DNA of 64,000 nucleotides from Paeniglutamicibacter cryotolerans (GCF_014190875.1 NZ_JACHVS010000001.1:1054001-1118000), one strand, 5' to 3'; shown: positions 26,415-35,675, counted from the stretch's first letter. Notes: generated by a model not told the origin, from the letters alone. Numbers and translations are program-made.

Positions 26415-27105
26415 GCATCCGCTGTTTTCACCCAAATCCATTGAACGCATCACCGAGGCAGACTCGGTGGTGGTGCTCGGCCTCGGCCGCTTCGGCGGTG
26501 CCCTGGCGCTGGAGTTGGTCGCTGCCGGCACCGAGGTGCTGGGCATCGACCTCGACGAGGACATCGTGCAGTCGTATAACGGCCGACTCACCCACGTGGT
26601 GCGGGCCGATTCCACTCGCGAGGAGGTGCTGCGCCAGCTTTCGGTGCACGAGTTCGACCGAGCCGTCGTGGGCATCGGCAGCGACCTGGAGGCCAGCATC
26701 CTGACCACCTCGCTGCTGCTGCGTTTCAAACGCCCGACCATCTGGGCCAAGGCAGTCTCCGAGGCACATGGGCAGATCCTCGAACAGCTCGGCGTCGAGC
26801 ACGTGATCAGCCCCGAGCAGGACATGGGGCGCAGGGTGGCCCACCTGGTCCGCGGGGCGATGCTGGACTACGTCGAATTCGAGGACGGATTCGCGATGGT
26901 CAAGACGCGGCCGCCACGTGAGGCCCTGGGCCAACCGCTGGGCGCCACCGGGATCCGGTCGCGGCACCACATCACGGTTGTCGCGGTCAAGCGCCGCAGC
27001 GGCGAGTGGGACTACACCACGCCGCAGACTGTGCTGAACGCGGACGATGAGATTATCGTCGCCGGTGCCACTGCAGCCGCCGAGCGGTTCGCTACATTGC
27101 TGTAG
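26407..27105 (+). CDS. ktrA: Potassium channel gating subunit (TrkA/KtrA, RCK)
   Basis: This 232-residue protein has an RCK N-lobe with the Rossmann loop GLGRFGGALALEL near residue 22 and the adenosine-binding acidic IDLDEDI, followed by a C-terminal TrkA_C lobe (about 145-230). KtrA rings bind ATP/ADP, often also c-di-AMP through the C-lobe, and gate KtrB. The TTG at 26407 overlaps the ktrB stop by eight bases and has GAGAGG seven bases upstream. ATG at 26380 is an in-frame alternative. Confidence 0.92.
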   Translation: MARHPLFSPKSIERITEADSVVVLGLGRFGGALALELVAAGTEVLGIDLDEDIVQSYNGRLTHVVRADSTREEVLRQLSVHEFDRAVVGIGSDLEASILTTSLLLRFKRPTIWAKAVSEAHGQILEQLGVEHVISPEQDMGRRVAHLVRGAMLDYVEFEDGFAMVKTRPPREALGQPLGATGIRSRHHITVVAVKRRSGEWDYTTPQTVLNADDEIIVAGATAAAERFATLL

Positions 27106-27117
27106 CGGGCGCTCCGC

Positions 27118-28404
27118 TCAAGCGGCGTAGAAGGCCGCTGCCACCTTCGCCAGGCGTAGCGGGTCCTCGACGCCACACAGCTCGCGGGCCGAATGCATGG
27201 AAAGCAGGGCGATGCCGATGTCGGCGGTCCTGATGCCCAGCCGGGTGGCCGTCAGCGGTCCGATTGTCGAACCGCACGGCATCTGGTTGTTGGAGACGAA
27301 CTCCTGGTAGGGCACCGCGGCCGTGGCACAGAGGCCGGCGAAGAACGCGGCACCCACCCCGTCGGTGGCGTAGCGTTGGTTCGCATTGATCTTCAGCAGT
27401 GGGCCGGCCCCCAGCAGCGGGCGGTTGGCCGGGTCGTGGCGTCCCGGATAGTTCGGATGCACCGAATGCCCGGCATCCGCCGACAGGCAGAAGGAATCCG
27501 CGTAGGCGCGTGCCCGATCCTCGGTGCCCGCGTCGAGCCCGGCTCCGATGCGTTCGAGCACCTCGGCCAGGAACGGGCCGCAAGCCCCGGAGCGCGAGGC
27601 CGAACCAATTTCCTCGTGGTCGAAGGCCGCCAGCATGGCGATGTGCTCTCCGGCACCGGTTCCGGCGTGGTCGATCAGCGCCGTCAGCGAGGCGTGCATC
27701 GAGGAGAGGTTGTCCAATCGGCCGCAGGCGAAGAACTCGCCGTCGGCGCCGAAGACGACACCCGGCTGGGCATCTGCGATGACCACGTCGTAGCCGCCGA
27801 TGGCCTCCGGATCCGTCCCTGCCTCGGCCGCCAGCACGCCGAGCAGGTCCGCCTGCCCCGGATCTCCGATGCCCCAGACCGGGTTCATGTGCGTCTGCTT
27901 GTCCAGCGCCAACCCCTCGTTGACGCCTCGGTCCAGATGGATGGCCAGTTGCGGGAAGCGCAGCAGCGGGGCCGTGCGGGTCAGCACCGTAGTGCCGTCG
28001 AGCAGTGCCAGCCTGCCCGCGAGCAGCAGCTCGCGGTCCAGCCAGGAATTCAGCAGCGGGCCGCCGTAAACCTCGACGCCGGCCTGCAGCCAGCCATGCG
28101 CGCCGGTGGTCGGCTTGGGCTTGAGCTTGAAGGAAGGCGAATCGGTGTGCGAGCCCAGCACGTGGAAACCCGTGGTGGCGGTGGCGGATTCCGGCCGGCA
28201 CCAGGCGATGATCGCACCGTCGCGCACCACGTAGTAGTTGCCGCATTCCCGGGGCCAGGGCGCCGATTCGTCGAGCCCGGTGAATCCCGCCGCATCCAGC
28301 CGGCGGGCGGCCTCGGCCGCCGCGTGGAAGCTGGAGGGAGACTCGGCGACAAAGGCCGCCAGGTCGTTGACGTGTCCAAGTGCAGCTGCTGCTGGCTGGG
28401 CCAT
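27118..28404 (-). CDS. apeB: M18-family aminopeptidase
   Basis: This 428-residue zinc aminopeptidase of the aspartyl-aminopeptidase family forms large dodecameric shells and removes acidic or other N-terminal residues. Metal ligands and catalytic acids are visible in order: LGSHTDSP near residue 84, CGRLDNLSS near 227, FDHEEIGS near 262 and the final LLSMHSAREL near 402. The domain insertion typical of M18 lies between residues 95 and 220. It is convergent with ktrA, 12 bases apart. Confidence 0.95.
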   Translation of the reverse strand: MAQPAAAALGHVNDLAAFVAESPSSFHAAAEAARRLDAAGFTGLDESAPWPRECGNYYVVRDGAIIAWCRPESATATTGFHVLGSHTDSPSFKLKPKPTTGAHGWLQAGVEVYGGPLLNSWLDRELLLAGRLALLDGTTVLTRTAPLLRFPQLAIHLDRGVNEGLALDKQTHMNPVWGIGDPGQADLLGVLAAEAGTDPEAIGGYDVVIADAQPGVVFGADGEFFACGRLDNLSSMHASLTALIDHAGTGAGEHIAMLAAFDHEEIGSASRSGACGPFLAEVLERIGAGLDAGTEDRARAYADSFCLSADAGHSVHPNYPGRHDPANRPLLGAGPLLKINANQRYATDGVGAAFFAGLCATAAVPYQEFVSNNQMPCGSTIGPLTATRLGIRTADIGIALLSMHSARELCGVEDPLRLAKVAAAFYAA

Positions 28405-28451
28405 ATGTGTTTTCCCCTTGGTGCTGCTGGGTGGGTGGACCGGAACCGGGA

Positions 28452-28616
28452 CTAGAGCCGTTGGCGTCGCACCGCGATGACCATGGCAACCAGTCCCAGC
28501 ACGATGCTAGCCCAACCGGCGATGCCCCAAGCCAGGACGGTCACCGCATAGGCCCCGCCGACCAGGAGTACCACGGCCGCCAGGAACCAGGGGCTGCGCA
28601 GGAATTCAATGTTCAC
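28452..28616 (-). CDS. 54-residue membrane protein at end of ABC/two-component operon
   Basis: GTG at 28616, with AGGGAG five bases upstream, opens a frame whose product is a short polar start (NIEFLRSP) and two back-to-back hydrophobic helices (about 9-28 and 31-47), ending with the basic RRQRL. The ribosome site begins within ten bases of the response regulator stop, so it is the last gene of a five-gene operon (ATPase, permease, kinase, regulator, this). It could be an accessory of the transporter or sensor. No family is recognised. Confidence 0.7.
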   Translation of the reverse strand: MNIEFLRSPWFLAAVVLLVGGAYAVTVLAWGIAGWASIVLGLVAMVIAVRRQRL

Positions 28617-28625
28617 GGGTGCTCC

Positions 28626-29366
28626 CTAGTAGTCCAGGCCCTGGCTGGGGATGACCAGCCCCGTCTCGTAGGCGTAGACGACGGCTTGGACCCGGTCGCG
28701 CAGGTGCAGCTTGGTCAGGATCCGGCGCACGTGGGTTTTCACTGTTGCCTCGGAGAGGAAGAAGCGGTGCGCGATTTCGGCGTTGGACAGGCCCTCGGAG
28801 ATGGTTCCGAGCACCTCGAGTTCGCGCGGGGTGAGGTCCTCGAGCAGGGGATCGCGTTTCGGCGGCGCCACGTGTCCCGCGCTGCCGTCTGCGCCTTTGC
28901 GCACATACGTTTCCAGCAGCCGGGCCGTGACGCGCGGGGCGACCACGGCATCGCCGCTGGCCACCAGCCGGACGGCATTGACCAGTTCCTCGGGTGCGAC
29001 GTCCTTGAGCAGGAACGCCGAGGCACCGGCGCGCAGCGCGGAGAACGCGTATTCGTCCAGGTCGAAGGTGGTCAGGATGATGATCCGGGCGGCGGATCCG
29101 GAATCGACGATCAGGCCGGTGGCCTCGATGCCGTCCATGACGGGCATGCGCACGTCCATCAGCACCACGTCGGGCTTCAGTTCCCCGGCCAGGCGAACGG
29201 CTTCGGCCCCGTCTGAGGCTTCGCCGAGGATGCGAAGGTCGGATTCACCCTCCAGGATCAGCCGGAAGCCCATGCGCAGCAGGGGCTGGTCATCGACCAA
29301 CAGCACCCCGATGGTGCCGTCGCTGCTCGGTAGTTCGGGCGCGATGCCCCGGTCCTCAGACTTCAT
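28626..29366 (-). CDS. NarL/LuxR-type response regulator
   Basis: This 246-residue regulator has a receiver domain with the acidic pair in LLVDDQP, phospho-acceptor Asp in VVLMDVRMPVMDG and the switch Lys in FLLKD. The C-terminal LuxR helix-turn-helix shows LTPRELEVLGTISEGLSNAE and SEATVKTHVRRIL. The start overlaps the kinase stop by 11 bases, so the pair is co-translated. With an ABC-2 transporter in the same operon it probably controls that transporter. Confidence 0.93.
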   Translation of the reverse strand: MKSEDRGIAPELPSSDGTIGVLLVDDQPLLRMGFRLILEGESDLRILGEASDGAEAVRLAGELKPDVVLMDVRMPVMDGIEATGLIVDSGSAARIIILTTFDLDEYAFSALRAGASAFLLKDVAPEELVNAVRLVASGDAVVAPRVTARLLETYVRKGADGSAGHVAPPKRDPLLEDLTPRELEVLGTISEGLSNAEIAHRFFLSEATVKTHVRRILTKLHLRDRVQAVVYAYETGLVIPSQGLDY

Positions 29367-30669
29367 GGCTGCCTTCGTTAGGTGGTGCGGGGGTGGTGCC
29401 GGGTGAATGTTCGGGGAACGGCAGGATCGCGTGGACGATCCAGCCGCCGTGCGGGCCCGGGCCTGCGTAGAGCGAGCCGCCGAAAAGCGCGGCCCGTTCG
29501 GCCATGCCGCGCACTCCCTGGCCCGAGCCGATGGTTTCATTGCGGGTTCCGGCCTGGGCCCCGTTATCGGTGATGCGCAGCCGGGCAGTGCCGTCGTCGA
29601 CCTCGATCTCGACGCCGACCCGGGTCGCGGAACGGGAGTAGCGCAGCACGTTGGTGAGCGATTCCTGCACGATCCGGTAGACGGTCAGCTGGAACGTGGT
29701 GTCCTCCGGCAGCTGCGGACCGGTCTGGGTGAAGGTGAGCGGGAGCCCGGCGACGCGGAATCCCTCGAGCATGTCCTGCAGCGACCCGGCAGCGGGCTGC
29801 GGGGACCGCAGGCCGGCATCACCGGCGCGCAACACCCCAATGACCCGGCGCATGTCGGCCAGCGCGCCGCGACCGGTGGAGGAGAGCTCGCGCAGCACCT
29901 GGCCGGCGCGCTCCGGATCGCGCTTGATGACCACCGCAGCGCCATCGGACAGGGCGATCATCACCGAGAGCGAATGCGCCACCACATCGTGCATTTCCCG
30001 CGCGATGCGGTTGCGCTCCCCGGCCTGGGCCAGCATCTGCGCACGGGCGGCCCAGTTCGCCAGCTCGGCATCGTGCAGCCTGTTGTTGCGGATCGCCGCG
30101 CCGATGCCCACCGCCACGATGTTCATCAGCATGGTCAGCCCGACGGCGATCAGGAAGACGACGTTTCTGCCGCCGAACTCGGTGATCGAGCGCAGTTCCG
30201 CGGCGCTGTCGGCGAGCAGCGTGGGGAAGACGAATACGGCGAAGACCAGGGTCTGCACCGCCGAGATCAGCACCGTCATGATGAACATGCGCCGGGCGGC
30301 ATACTTGGTCGCCGCCGTGTAGAGCGCTATCCACAGCCCGATGTTGTTCCCGGAATAGGCCGGGTCGAAGACGGTGGCCACGGCGTCGATCACGAAAACG
30401 GCGACCAGCACGCTCAGCGGGAAGCGCCGACGCAGGAACAGCGCGGCGCCGAGCAAGCCGATCAGCACCACCGCCGACCAGGCCCCGCGCTCGGCGGCCG
30501 CCACCAGTTCGAAGCTGCTGGCCAGCAGGAAGCCGGCCACTACGCCCAGGTCCAGCAGCAGCGGGTGCCGGCGCAGGAACCGCCGGTAGGGACCGATCCG
30601 TGATTCGGAGAGCTCGGCGAAGGAGGCGCCGGGGACTTCCGATGCCTCCTGCGTCCGGATCTTGTTCAT
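29356..30669 (-). CDS. NarL-type sensor histidine kinase (HisKA_3)
   Basis: This 437-residue kinase has a cytoplasmic N-terminus, about five membrane helices (residues 40-190), a dimerisation/phospho-acceptor helix with REMHDVVAHSLSV carrying the phosphorylated His near residue 225, and an HATPase domain with VQESLTNVLRYS (N box) and GVRGMAERA (G box). It lacks a large extracellular sensor, as in intramembrane-sensing kinases that watch membrane stress or the partner transporter. ATG at 30669 has a -10-like TAAGCT seven bases upstream. Confidence 0.92.
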   Translation of the reverse strand: MNKIRTQEASEVPGASFAELSESRIGPYRRFLRRHPLLLDLGVVAGFLLASSFELVAAAERGAWSAVVLIGLLGAALFLRRRFPLSVLVAVFVIDAVATVFDPAYSGNNIGLWIALYTAATKYAARRMFIMTVLISAVQTLVFAVFVFPTLLADSAAELRSITEFGGRNVVFLIAVGLTMLMNIVAVGIGAAIRNNRLHDAELANWAARAQMLAQAGERNRIAREMHDVVAHSLSVMIALSDGAAVVIKRDPERAGQVLRELSSTGRGALADMRRVIGVLRAGDAGLRSPQPAAGSLQDMLEGFRVAGLPLTFTQTGPQLPEDTTFQLTVYRIVQESLTNVLRYSRSATRVGVEIEVDDGTARLRITDNGAQAGTRNETIGSGQGVRGMAERAALFGGSLYAGPGPHGGWIVHAILPFPEHSPGTTPAPPNEGSHEV

Positions 30670-30676
30670 GACCTTG

Positions 30677-30682
30677 AGCTTA
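30677..30682 (-). promoter_or_regulatory. Putative internal -10 element, sensor kinase gene
   Basis: Minus-strand TAAGCT lies seven bases before the kinase ATG and would let kinase and regulator be expressed without the transporter. Confidence 0.35.
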
Positions 30683-30703
30683 GTGCGCTTCGATGGTGTC
30701 GGC

Positions 30704-31576
30704 TCAGATGTCGCGGCGCTGCAGCACCAGCGCGGCAACGGCCAGCGGAATGATCGCCCAGCCCGCCACGGCGGTCGCCGCCTGCCAGGTCTCCATGCCG
30801 TTACCCATCATGGCCGGGGTGGTCAGGTTCGAGATGGCGCTCGTGGGCAGGTAGTTGCCCAACTTGTTGACCCAATACAGCGGGATGGCCATGGCAATCG
30901 AGGGCACCACGAAGACGATACCCACCATCGACATGATGCCGCCGGCCGAGTTGCGCAGCAGCGAACCCAGCGAGAACCCGATGGATGCCACCATCGAGAC
31001 GCCCAGGGCGCCGATCCAGAGCGAGCGCACGAAGACCGGGTTGGCCAGCGACTGCTCCATCCCGGCGCCGGACAGGATCGGTCCGATCGCCAGGTAGGCG
31101 AGCAGCGTCGCCACGACCGACACCACGAAGGAGACGGCCATGATCAGCAGGGCCTTGGTCCAGAACACCGGCTGGCGCCGGGGTACCGCGGTGAACGTTG
31201 ATCGGGCCGAACCGGTGGCGAACTCGGAGCTGATCATCATGACCGCCAGTGCACCCATGACCAGCGTGGCCATGCTGACCCCGGCCCCGGCGATGGATCC
31301 GACCATCTCCTCCATTCCGGCCGAACCACCCATCTGGGCGGCCATTTCCGGATTCCCGGACACCATGTCCTGGGTCATGCCCACGCCGACGGCGACCAGC
31401 ATCGCGATGCCGACGATCACCACCACCGAGGACAGGATCAGGATCAGGGTCGAGCGCAGCGAGGTGAGCTTGATCCATTCGCCATGCAGCACGCCGGCCA
31501 GGGAAACCCCTGCGGTACCCGCCGACGGTGTTGCGTGCCGCGCATCCTTGCGTGAAACGGGGGTCATCGCACTCAT
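30704..31576 (-). CDS. ABC-2 type transporter permease
   Basis: This 290-residue protein starts with a polar segment, then GEWIKLTSLRSTLILILSS, the usual elbow helix and first membrane segment of ABC-2 permeases. Six membrane helices follow, with a large loop rich in Met, Gly and Gln (about 75-100). It pairs with the ATPase encoded one base upstream. The substrate could be a peptide, an antibiotic or a lipid. Start at 31576, or ATG at 31567. Confidence 0.9.
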   Translation of the reverse strand: MSAMTPVSRKDARHATPSAGTAGVSLAGVLHGEWIKLTSLRSTLILILSSVVVIVGIAMLVAVGVGMTQDMVSGNPEMAAQMGGSAGMEEMVGSIAGAGVSMATLVMGALAVMMISSEFATGSARSTFTAVPRRQPVFWTKALLIMAVSFVVSVVATLLAYLAIGPILSGAGMEQSLANPVFVRSLWIGALGVSMVASIGFSLGSLLRNSAGGIMSMVGIVFVVPSIAMAIPLYWVNKLGNYLPTSAISNLTTPAMMGNGMETWQAATAVAGWAIIPLAVAALVLQRRDI

Positions 31577-31577
31577 C

Positions 31578-32525
31578 TCAGATCTGCTTTCCGGGCATGG
31601 CGCCCTGTGCCGCGGGAGCCTGCAGGCTCGAGTGGTATTCCACTTCGTCCTTGGTCAGGTCCATGTAGGCCTGTTCCAATGACTGCTGGGTGGGTGTCAG
31701 TCCGTAGACCAGGATCCGCGCATCGAGAGCGCGGGCCGCGATGGTGCGCGAATCGACGCCGGCCACCTGCAGCGTGAACTCATCGACGCGGGTGATCTGG
31801 ACGTGGTCGGCGGCGAGCGCGTTCATCAGCTCGACTGCCGAATCGGTGCGCACCAGTGCCCCGGAGGTGCCCTGCCCGTTGAGGATCGCCTCGATCGGGG
31901 CATCGGCGATGATCCGGCCGCGGCCGATCACAATCAGGTGGTCCGCCGTCAGCGACATTTCGCTCATCAGGTGCGAGGAGAGGAAGACCGTCTTGCCCTG
32001 CGCCGCCTGGCTGCGGGCCAGGTTTCGTACCCAGAGCACGCCCTCGGGATCCAACCCGTTGACCGGTTCGTCGAGGATCAGCGTCTGCGGATCACCCAAC
32101 AGCGCTGCGGCAATGCCCAGGCGCTGGCCCATGCCGAGCGAGAACCCGCCCACACGCTTCCTGGCCACGGCACCCAGGCCGGTCAGTTCGATGACCTCGT
32201 CGACCCGCTTCAGCGGGATCGAGTGGGTGGCTGCCAGTGCGCGCAGGTGCGAGCGGGCGCTGCGTGACTTGTGCACCGACTTGGCATCGAGCAGTGCGCC
32301 GACCTCGCGCAGCGGTGCCGCATGCCGGGCGAAGGGGCGCCCATTGACGGTGACCCTTCCGGCGCTGGGACGGTCGAGGCCCACGATCATGCGCATCGTG
32401 GTGGATTTCCCGGCGCCGTTGGGGCCGAGGAACCCGGTCACGCGACCGGGTTGGACGGTGAAGGAGACGGAATCCACCGCGCGCTTGCGGCCATAGTTCT
32501 TGGCCAGTTCCTGTGCTTCGATCAT
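31578..32525 (-). CDS. ABC transporter ATP-binding protein (DrrA/CcmA type)
   Basis: This 315-residue ATPase shows Walker A GPNGAGKSTT near residue 41, the signature FSLGMGQRLGIA near 140, Walker B LILDEPVNGLD near 162 and the H-loop SSHLMSEM. The C-terminal 90 residues form the accessory domain common to DrrA-like proteins. ATG at 32525 is preferred because TAGCGT lies seven bases upstream. First gene of the transporter and two-component operon. Confidence 0.93.
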   Translation of the reverse strand: MIEAQELAKNYGRKRAVDSVSFTVQPGRVTGFLGPNGAGKSTTMRMIVGLDRPSAGRVTVNGRPFARHAAPLREVGALLDAKSVHKSRSARSHLRALAATHSIPLKRVDEVIELTGLGAVARKRVGGFSLGMGQRLGIAAALLGDPQTLILDEPVNGLDPEGVLWVRNLARSQAAQGKTVFLSSHLMSEMSLTADHLIVIGRGRIIADAPIEAILNGQGTSGALVRTDSAVELMNALAADHVQITRVDEFTLQVAGVDSRTIAARALDARILVYGLTPTQQSLEQAYMDLTKDEVEYHSSLQAPAAQGAMPGKQI

Positions 32526-32532
32526 GAGTTCA

Positions 32533-32538
32533 ACGCTA
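32533..32538 (-). promoter_or_regulatory. Putative -10 element, ABC/two-component operon
   Basis: Minus-strand TAGCGT with a seven-base spacer to the ATG at 32525. Confidence 0.4.
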
Positions 32539-32692
32539 CAGATCCGGGCCGCTTTCGACGCCGCCCGCAGGGATGATTTCGCGCCTCCGGCCCGTCCCCC
32601 TTCCGGAGGAGGGGCCACCTCCCCGGGGGGCCACGCGGCTCCGGGTTGGGTAGAATTGGCACAGGAACCCGCAGACTCAGGATAGTAGGAAA

Positions 32693-33628
32693 GTGGCAGC
32701 TTGTTGCACCCCCGCCCGTGGGCCTTCGGGTGCCCCCTCCGGCGCTGTCCCCCCAGTCCTCCCCGGCTCCGGCGCCCACCACGAACAGGTGCTCATCGGC
32801 CCCGGTTCCTTCCTGATGGGCGACGCGTTCAATGAGGGATATGCCTCGGACGGCGAACTACCGGTACACCGGGTGGGGCTGGACGCCTTCTCCATCGATG
32901 CCACGGCGGTCACCAACACCCAGTTCGCCCGGTTCATCGATGCCACCGGATACCGGACCGAGGCGCAGGTCTATGGTTCCTCGGCCGTTTTCCACCTGCT
33001 GGTGAACGCCCCGGCCAGGGACGTGCTCGGCCCGGTCCCCGGCGCCGGATGGTGGATCACCGTCAGGGGTGCCGACTGGGCCCACCCCTTCGGGGCCAAT
33101 TCCGCCGCCGCCGAACTGCCCGATCACCCGGTGGTCCACGTTTCCCACAACGATGCGCTGGCGTATTGCGCCTGGTCCGGGCGCCTGCTGCCGACCGAGG
33201 CCCAGTGGGAATACGCTGCCCGCGGCGGGCTGGAATCCGCCCGTTACGCCTGGGGCGATGAGCTGCTGGGCCCAGGCGGCGAACACCGGGCAAACATCTG
33301 GCAGGGCACCTTCCCCACCATCAATACGACGGCCGACGGGTTCCTGGGTACCGCACCGGTGCGCAGCTTCGCCGCCAACGGCTACGGGCTCTACGAAATG
33401 GCCGGGAATGTGTGGGAATGGTGCGGGGATTGGTTCCTGCCCCGCTACTACGCCCGTTCCGGTCCCGACAACCCTCCAGGCCCACCGTTTGGCACCGGCC
33501 GGGTCATGCGCGGCGGTTCATACCTCTGCCACGACTCGTACTGCAACCGCTACCGGGTGGCCGCCCGCAGCTCGAACACGCCGGACTCATCCTCCGGAAA
33601 CTGCGGCTTCCGCACCGTGGCGGCGTAG
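32693..33628 (+). CDS. Formylglycine-generating enzyme (FGE/SUMF1 type)
   Basis: This 311-residue protein matches FGE along its length: GPGSFLMGDAFNEGY near 37, TNTQFARFIDATGY, GRLLPTEAQWEYAARGG, NVWEWCGDWF and RGGSYLCHDSYCNRYR. Cys279 and Cys284 correspond to the two active-site cysteines of human SUMF1 and actinobacterial FGE, so it should be a true copper-dependent enzyme converting Cys in CxPxR motifs to formylglycine. No sulfatase is in the window. Residues 5-9 read CTPAR, itself a CxPxR motif. The GTG start has AGGA ten bases upstream. Confidence 0.92.
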   Translation: MAACCTPARGPSGAPSGAVPPVLPGSGAHHEQVLIGPGSFLMGDAFNEGYASDGELPVHRVGLDAFSIDATAVTNTQFARFIDATGYRTEAQVYGSSAVFHLLVNAPARDVLGPVPGAGWWITVRGADWAHPFGANSAAAELPDHPVVHVSHNDALAYCAWSGRLLPTEAQWEYAARGGLESARYAWGDELLGPGGEHRANIWQGTFPTINTTADGFLGTAPVRSFAANGYGLYEMAGNVWEWCGDWFLPRYYARSGPDNPPGPPFGTGRVMRGGSYLCHDSYCNRYRVAARSSNTPDSSSGNCGFRTVAA

Positions 33629-33640
33629 TCCCGCCAGGGC

Positions 33641-35311
33641 TCAGGAAGCGGCGGCGGTTCCCGGGGCCAGCAGCCGTTGCAAGGCGACGCCGTCGGGCAC
33701 GCCCAGGCCCGTGCACGCATCCCATCCCGGCGCGGCCTTGTAGGAGCCGTTGTCACCGACGGTAATGTCCCTCAAGCCCACCGCGGGAGCATCCGGCGCA
33801 TTCGGATAGAGCACCGGCTGCAACAGTCCGAACCCGCTGGCCCTCTCCCCGCAGAGCAGCACCACCAGGGCTGCCCACAAGGGCGCGACGGCGCTGGTGC
33901 CGCCGAAGACCAGGTCGGCGCCGTCCACCCGCACCCGGTAACCGGTCTGCGGGTCCGCAACCGCTGCCACGTCGGGCACGCCGCGCCCCCGCGGCAGCGC
34001 CGGTGCGGTGGAACCCGCCTTCACGAGGACGTGTTGTTGCCAGGCGGGCAGCGCGAACACGTCACTGACCCCGCCGCCGGTGGCCGAGCTGGCAGAGTCG
34101 TTCCAGACGGTTTCGCTCGATACCACGCCGGTGGCCGGATCCGCCTCGAGCCGGGTTCCCCCGCACGCCAACACGTGGGGACTGGATGCGGGGAAGTCGA
34201 CGTGGTTGCGCCCGTCCTGTTCAGCATCGGCGCTTCCGTTATCCCCCGCGGCCACGGTGACGGTGATCCCCAGCATGGCGGCGTCAATGAAGGCATCGTC
34301 CATCGCGGTGCGGGCCTGCTCGGTCCATTGGTCCTCGCTCTGTCCCCAGCTGATGCTCATGGCCGCCGGGGGCGGTGAGGCATGGGTGGCCGCCGCGATG
34401 GCGTCGAGGAATCCGGCATCGGTATTCGGGGCGAAATAGACGGCCATGGCTGCGGCTGGTGCCAGCGACCCGGCCACCTCGATGTCCAGCAGCACCTCGC
34501 CATCTGCGCCCTGCGGGTCACCGCCGGGCACGTTCACCGCTCCGTCGATTCCGACGGCCGTGACCACGGGGCCGGTGATGCCCAGCGACGTGAAATAGGC
34601 ATCCAGGTCCGCCTGTTCGAATCCCCCGCCCAGTTCGATGATGGCAAGGCCTTGGCCCTTCCCCCCTTCAGCCGCAGGGAAGCCGTAGATGGCGCCCAGC
34701 TCCAGGGGCGTGTAGCTGGTGTTTTCAGCGCCGGCGTGGGCTACGTAAAAGGGGGCGCGGGCCGATGGCCGGTCATCCAGGCCAAGCACCGCTGTGATGA
34801 CCGAGTCCAGTTCCGCCGGCACGCTCAGCCCGCCGGTACGGTGGCGATGGGTGGTGGTTGTGTGATCGGGCCCGAGGCTGGAGACCCGCTCCAGCTGCGT
34901 CCCGAAGATGGTGCACAGCAGTTCAACCGTGCCCGACACACGCAGCCGGCGGGAGGCAGCATCGGTTTCACTGACCACGGCGCCCAGCGCCGTCAGCGTG
35001 GAGGTGGCCAGCTCGATGTCGGCAGTCGATGCCCCATGCTCCGTCCGTCCGCCGACCCCGGCGAAGGCAGCCGAAAGTGCGTCTCCAGGCACCGGTTCGG
35101 CGCGGCGCAGCACCACGGTGACAGTGATTTCCTGCCCGTACAGCTCCGACTGGCGGGCATCGGGAAGCCGCAGTGCCCGCGGGGCCGGTTCCCGGTGGCT
35201 GCCGGGCAGCGGCACCAGTTCCGGGCCGGTACGTTCCCCGGCATGGCGCCCGTGGTGCGGGTCCGCCGGCGTTTGGTTGTTCCGGTTCGTGCCTGATTCA
35301 TCGATGGGCAT
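33641..35311 (-). CDS. Sedolisin (S53 family) serine-carboxyl peptidase
   Basis: This 556-residue kumamolisin-like protease has an N-terminal propeptide (about 40-200, Pro-kumamolisin activation domain) that must be removed. Catalytic residues are visible: Glu and Asp four apart in DGEVLLDIEV, Asp in AAGDNGSAD and the nucleophile in GGTSAVAP near residue 480. DITVGDNG near the end is the calcium site. Such enzymes work at acid pH, usually outside the cell. No signal peptide follows the chosen ATG at 35311, which has GAGAAGG upstream; an in-frame extension to 35602 begins with a hydrophobic stretch. Confidence 0.9.
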   Translation of the reverse strand: MPIDESGTNRNNQTPADPHHGRHAGERTGPELVPLPGSHREPAPRALRLPDARQSELYGQEITVTVVLRRAEPVPGDALSAAFAGVGGRTEHGASTADIELATSTLTALGAVVSETDAASRRLRVSGTVELLCTIFGTQLERVSSLGPDHTTTTHRHRTGGLSVPAELDSVITAVLGLDDRPSARAPFYVAHAGAENTSYTPLELGAIYGFPAAEGGKGQGLAIIELGGGFEQADLDAYFTSLGITGPVVTAVGIDGAVNVPGGDPQGADGEVLLDIEVAGSLAPAAAMAVYFAPNTDAGFLDAIAAATHASPPPAAMSISWGQSEDQWTEQARTAMDDAFIDAAMLGITVTVAAGDNGSADAEQDGRNHVDFPASSPHVLACGGTRLEADPATGVVSSETVWNDSASSATGGGVSDVFALPAWQQHVLVKAGSTAPALPRGRGVPDVAAVADPQTGYRVRVDGADLVFGGTSAVAPLWAALVVLLCGERASGFGLLQPVLYPNAPDAPAVGLRDITVGDNGSYKAAPGWDACTGLGVPDGVALQRLLAPGTAAAS

Positions 35312-35675
35312 GGAAAACACCTTCTCCCTACGGCCGATGCTACGACCGTTTCCGTGCACCAACAATGCTTTGCTCCCAACCACTGGTTTCCCTTGCCCGG
35401 CGCAACGTCGGACAGCGGTGGGCTGCACCCCGCCCTTCTCGGAGTCCCCACCGGTGGCACCGGGCGGTGTTTGTTCCAGCGGGGCGGTTCCGCGGTGCTT
35501 GGTGGCCGGTGGATGGACCGGGGCATCCGGGCCCAAGAGCGTCTGTAGGAGGCTGTAACCCAGCGGCGCGGCAAACAAGGACAAGGCCGTGCAGCCCATC
35601 AACCCCGCCGGCCTGCACGGCGTTGGCCCCGTGGACCATCAGGCCAGGTGGCCCACGGCGGCCAGGTTTTTGGAT
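35312..35675. other. 364-bp gap upstream of the S53 peptidase
   Basis: It contains the in-frame extension mentioned for the peptidase (back to 35602) and otherwise no supported gene. No clear promoter, hairpin or riboswitch was recognised. Confidence 0.5.
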
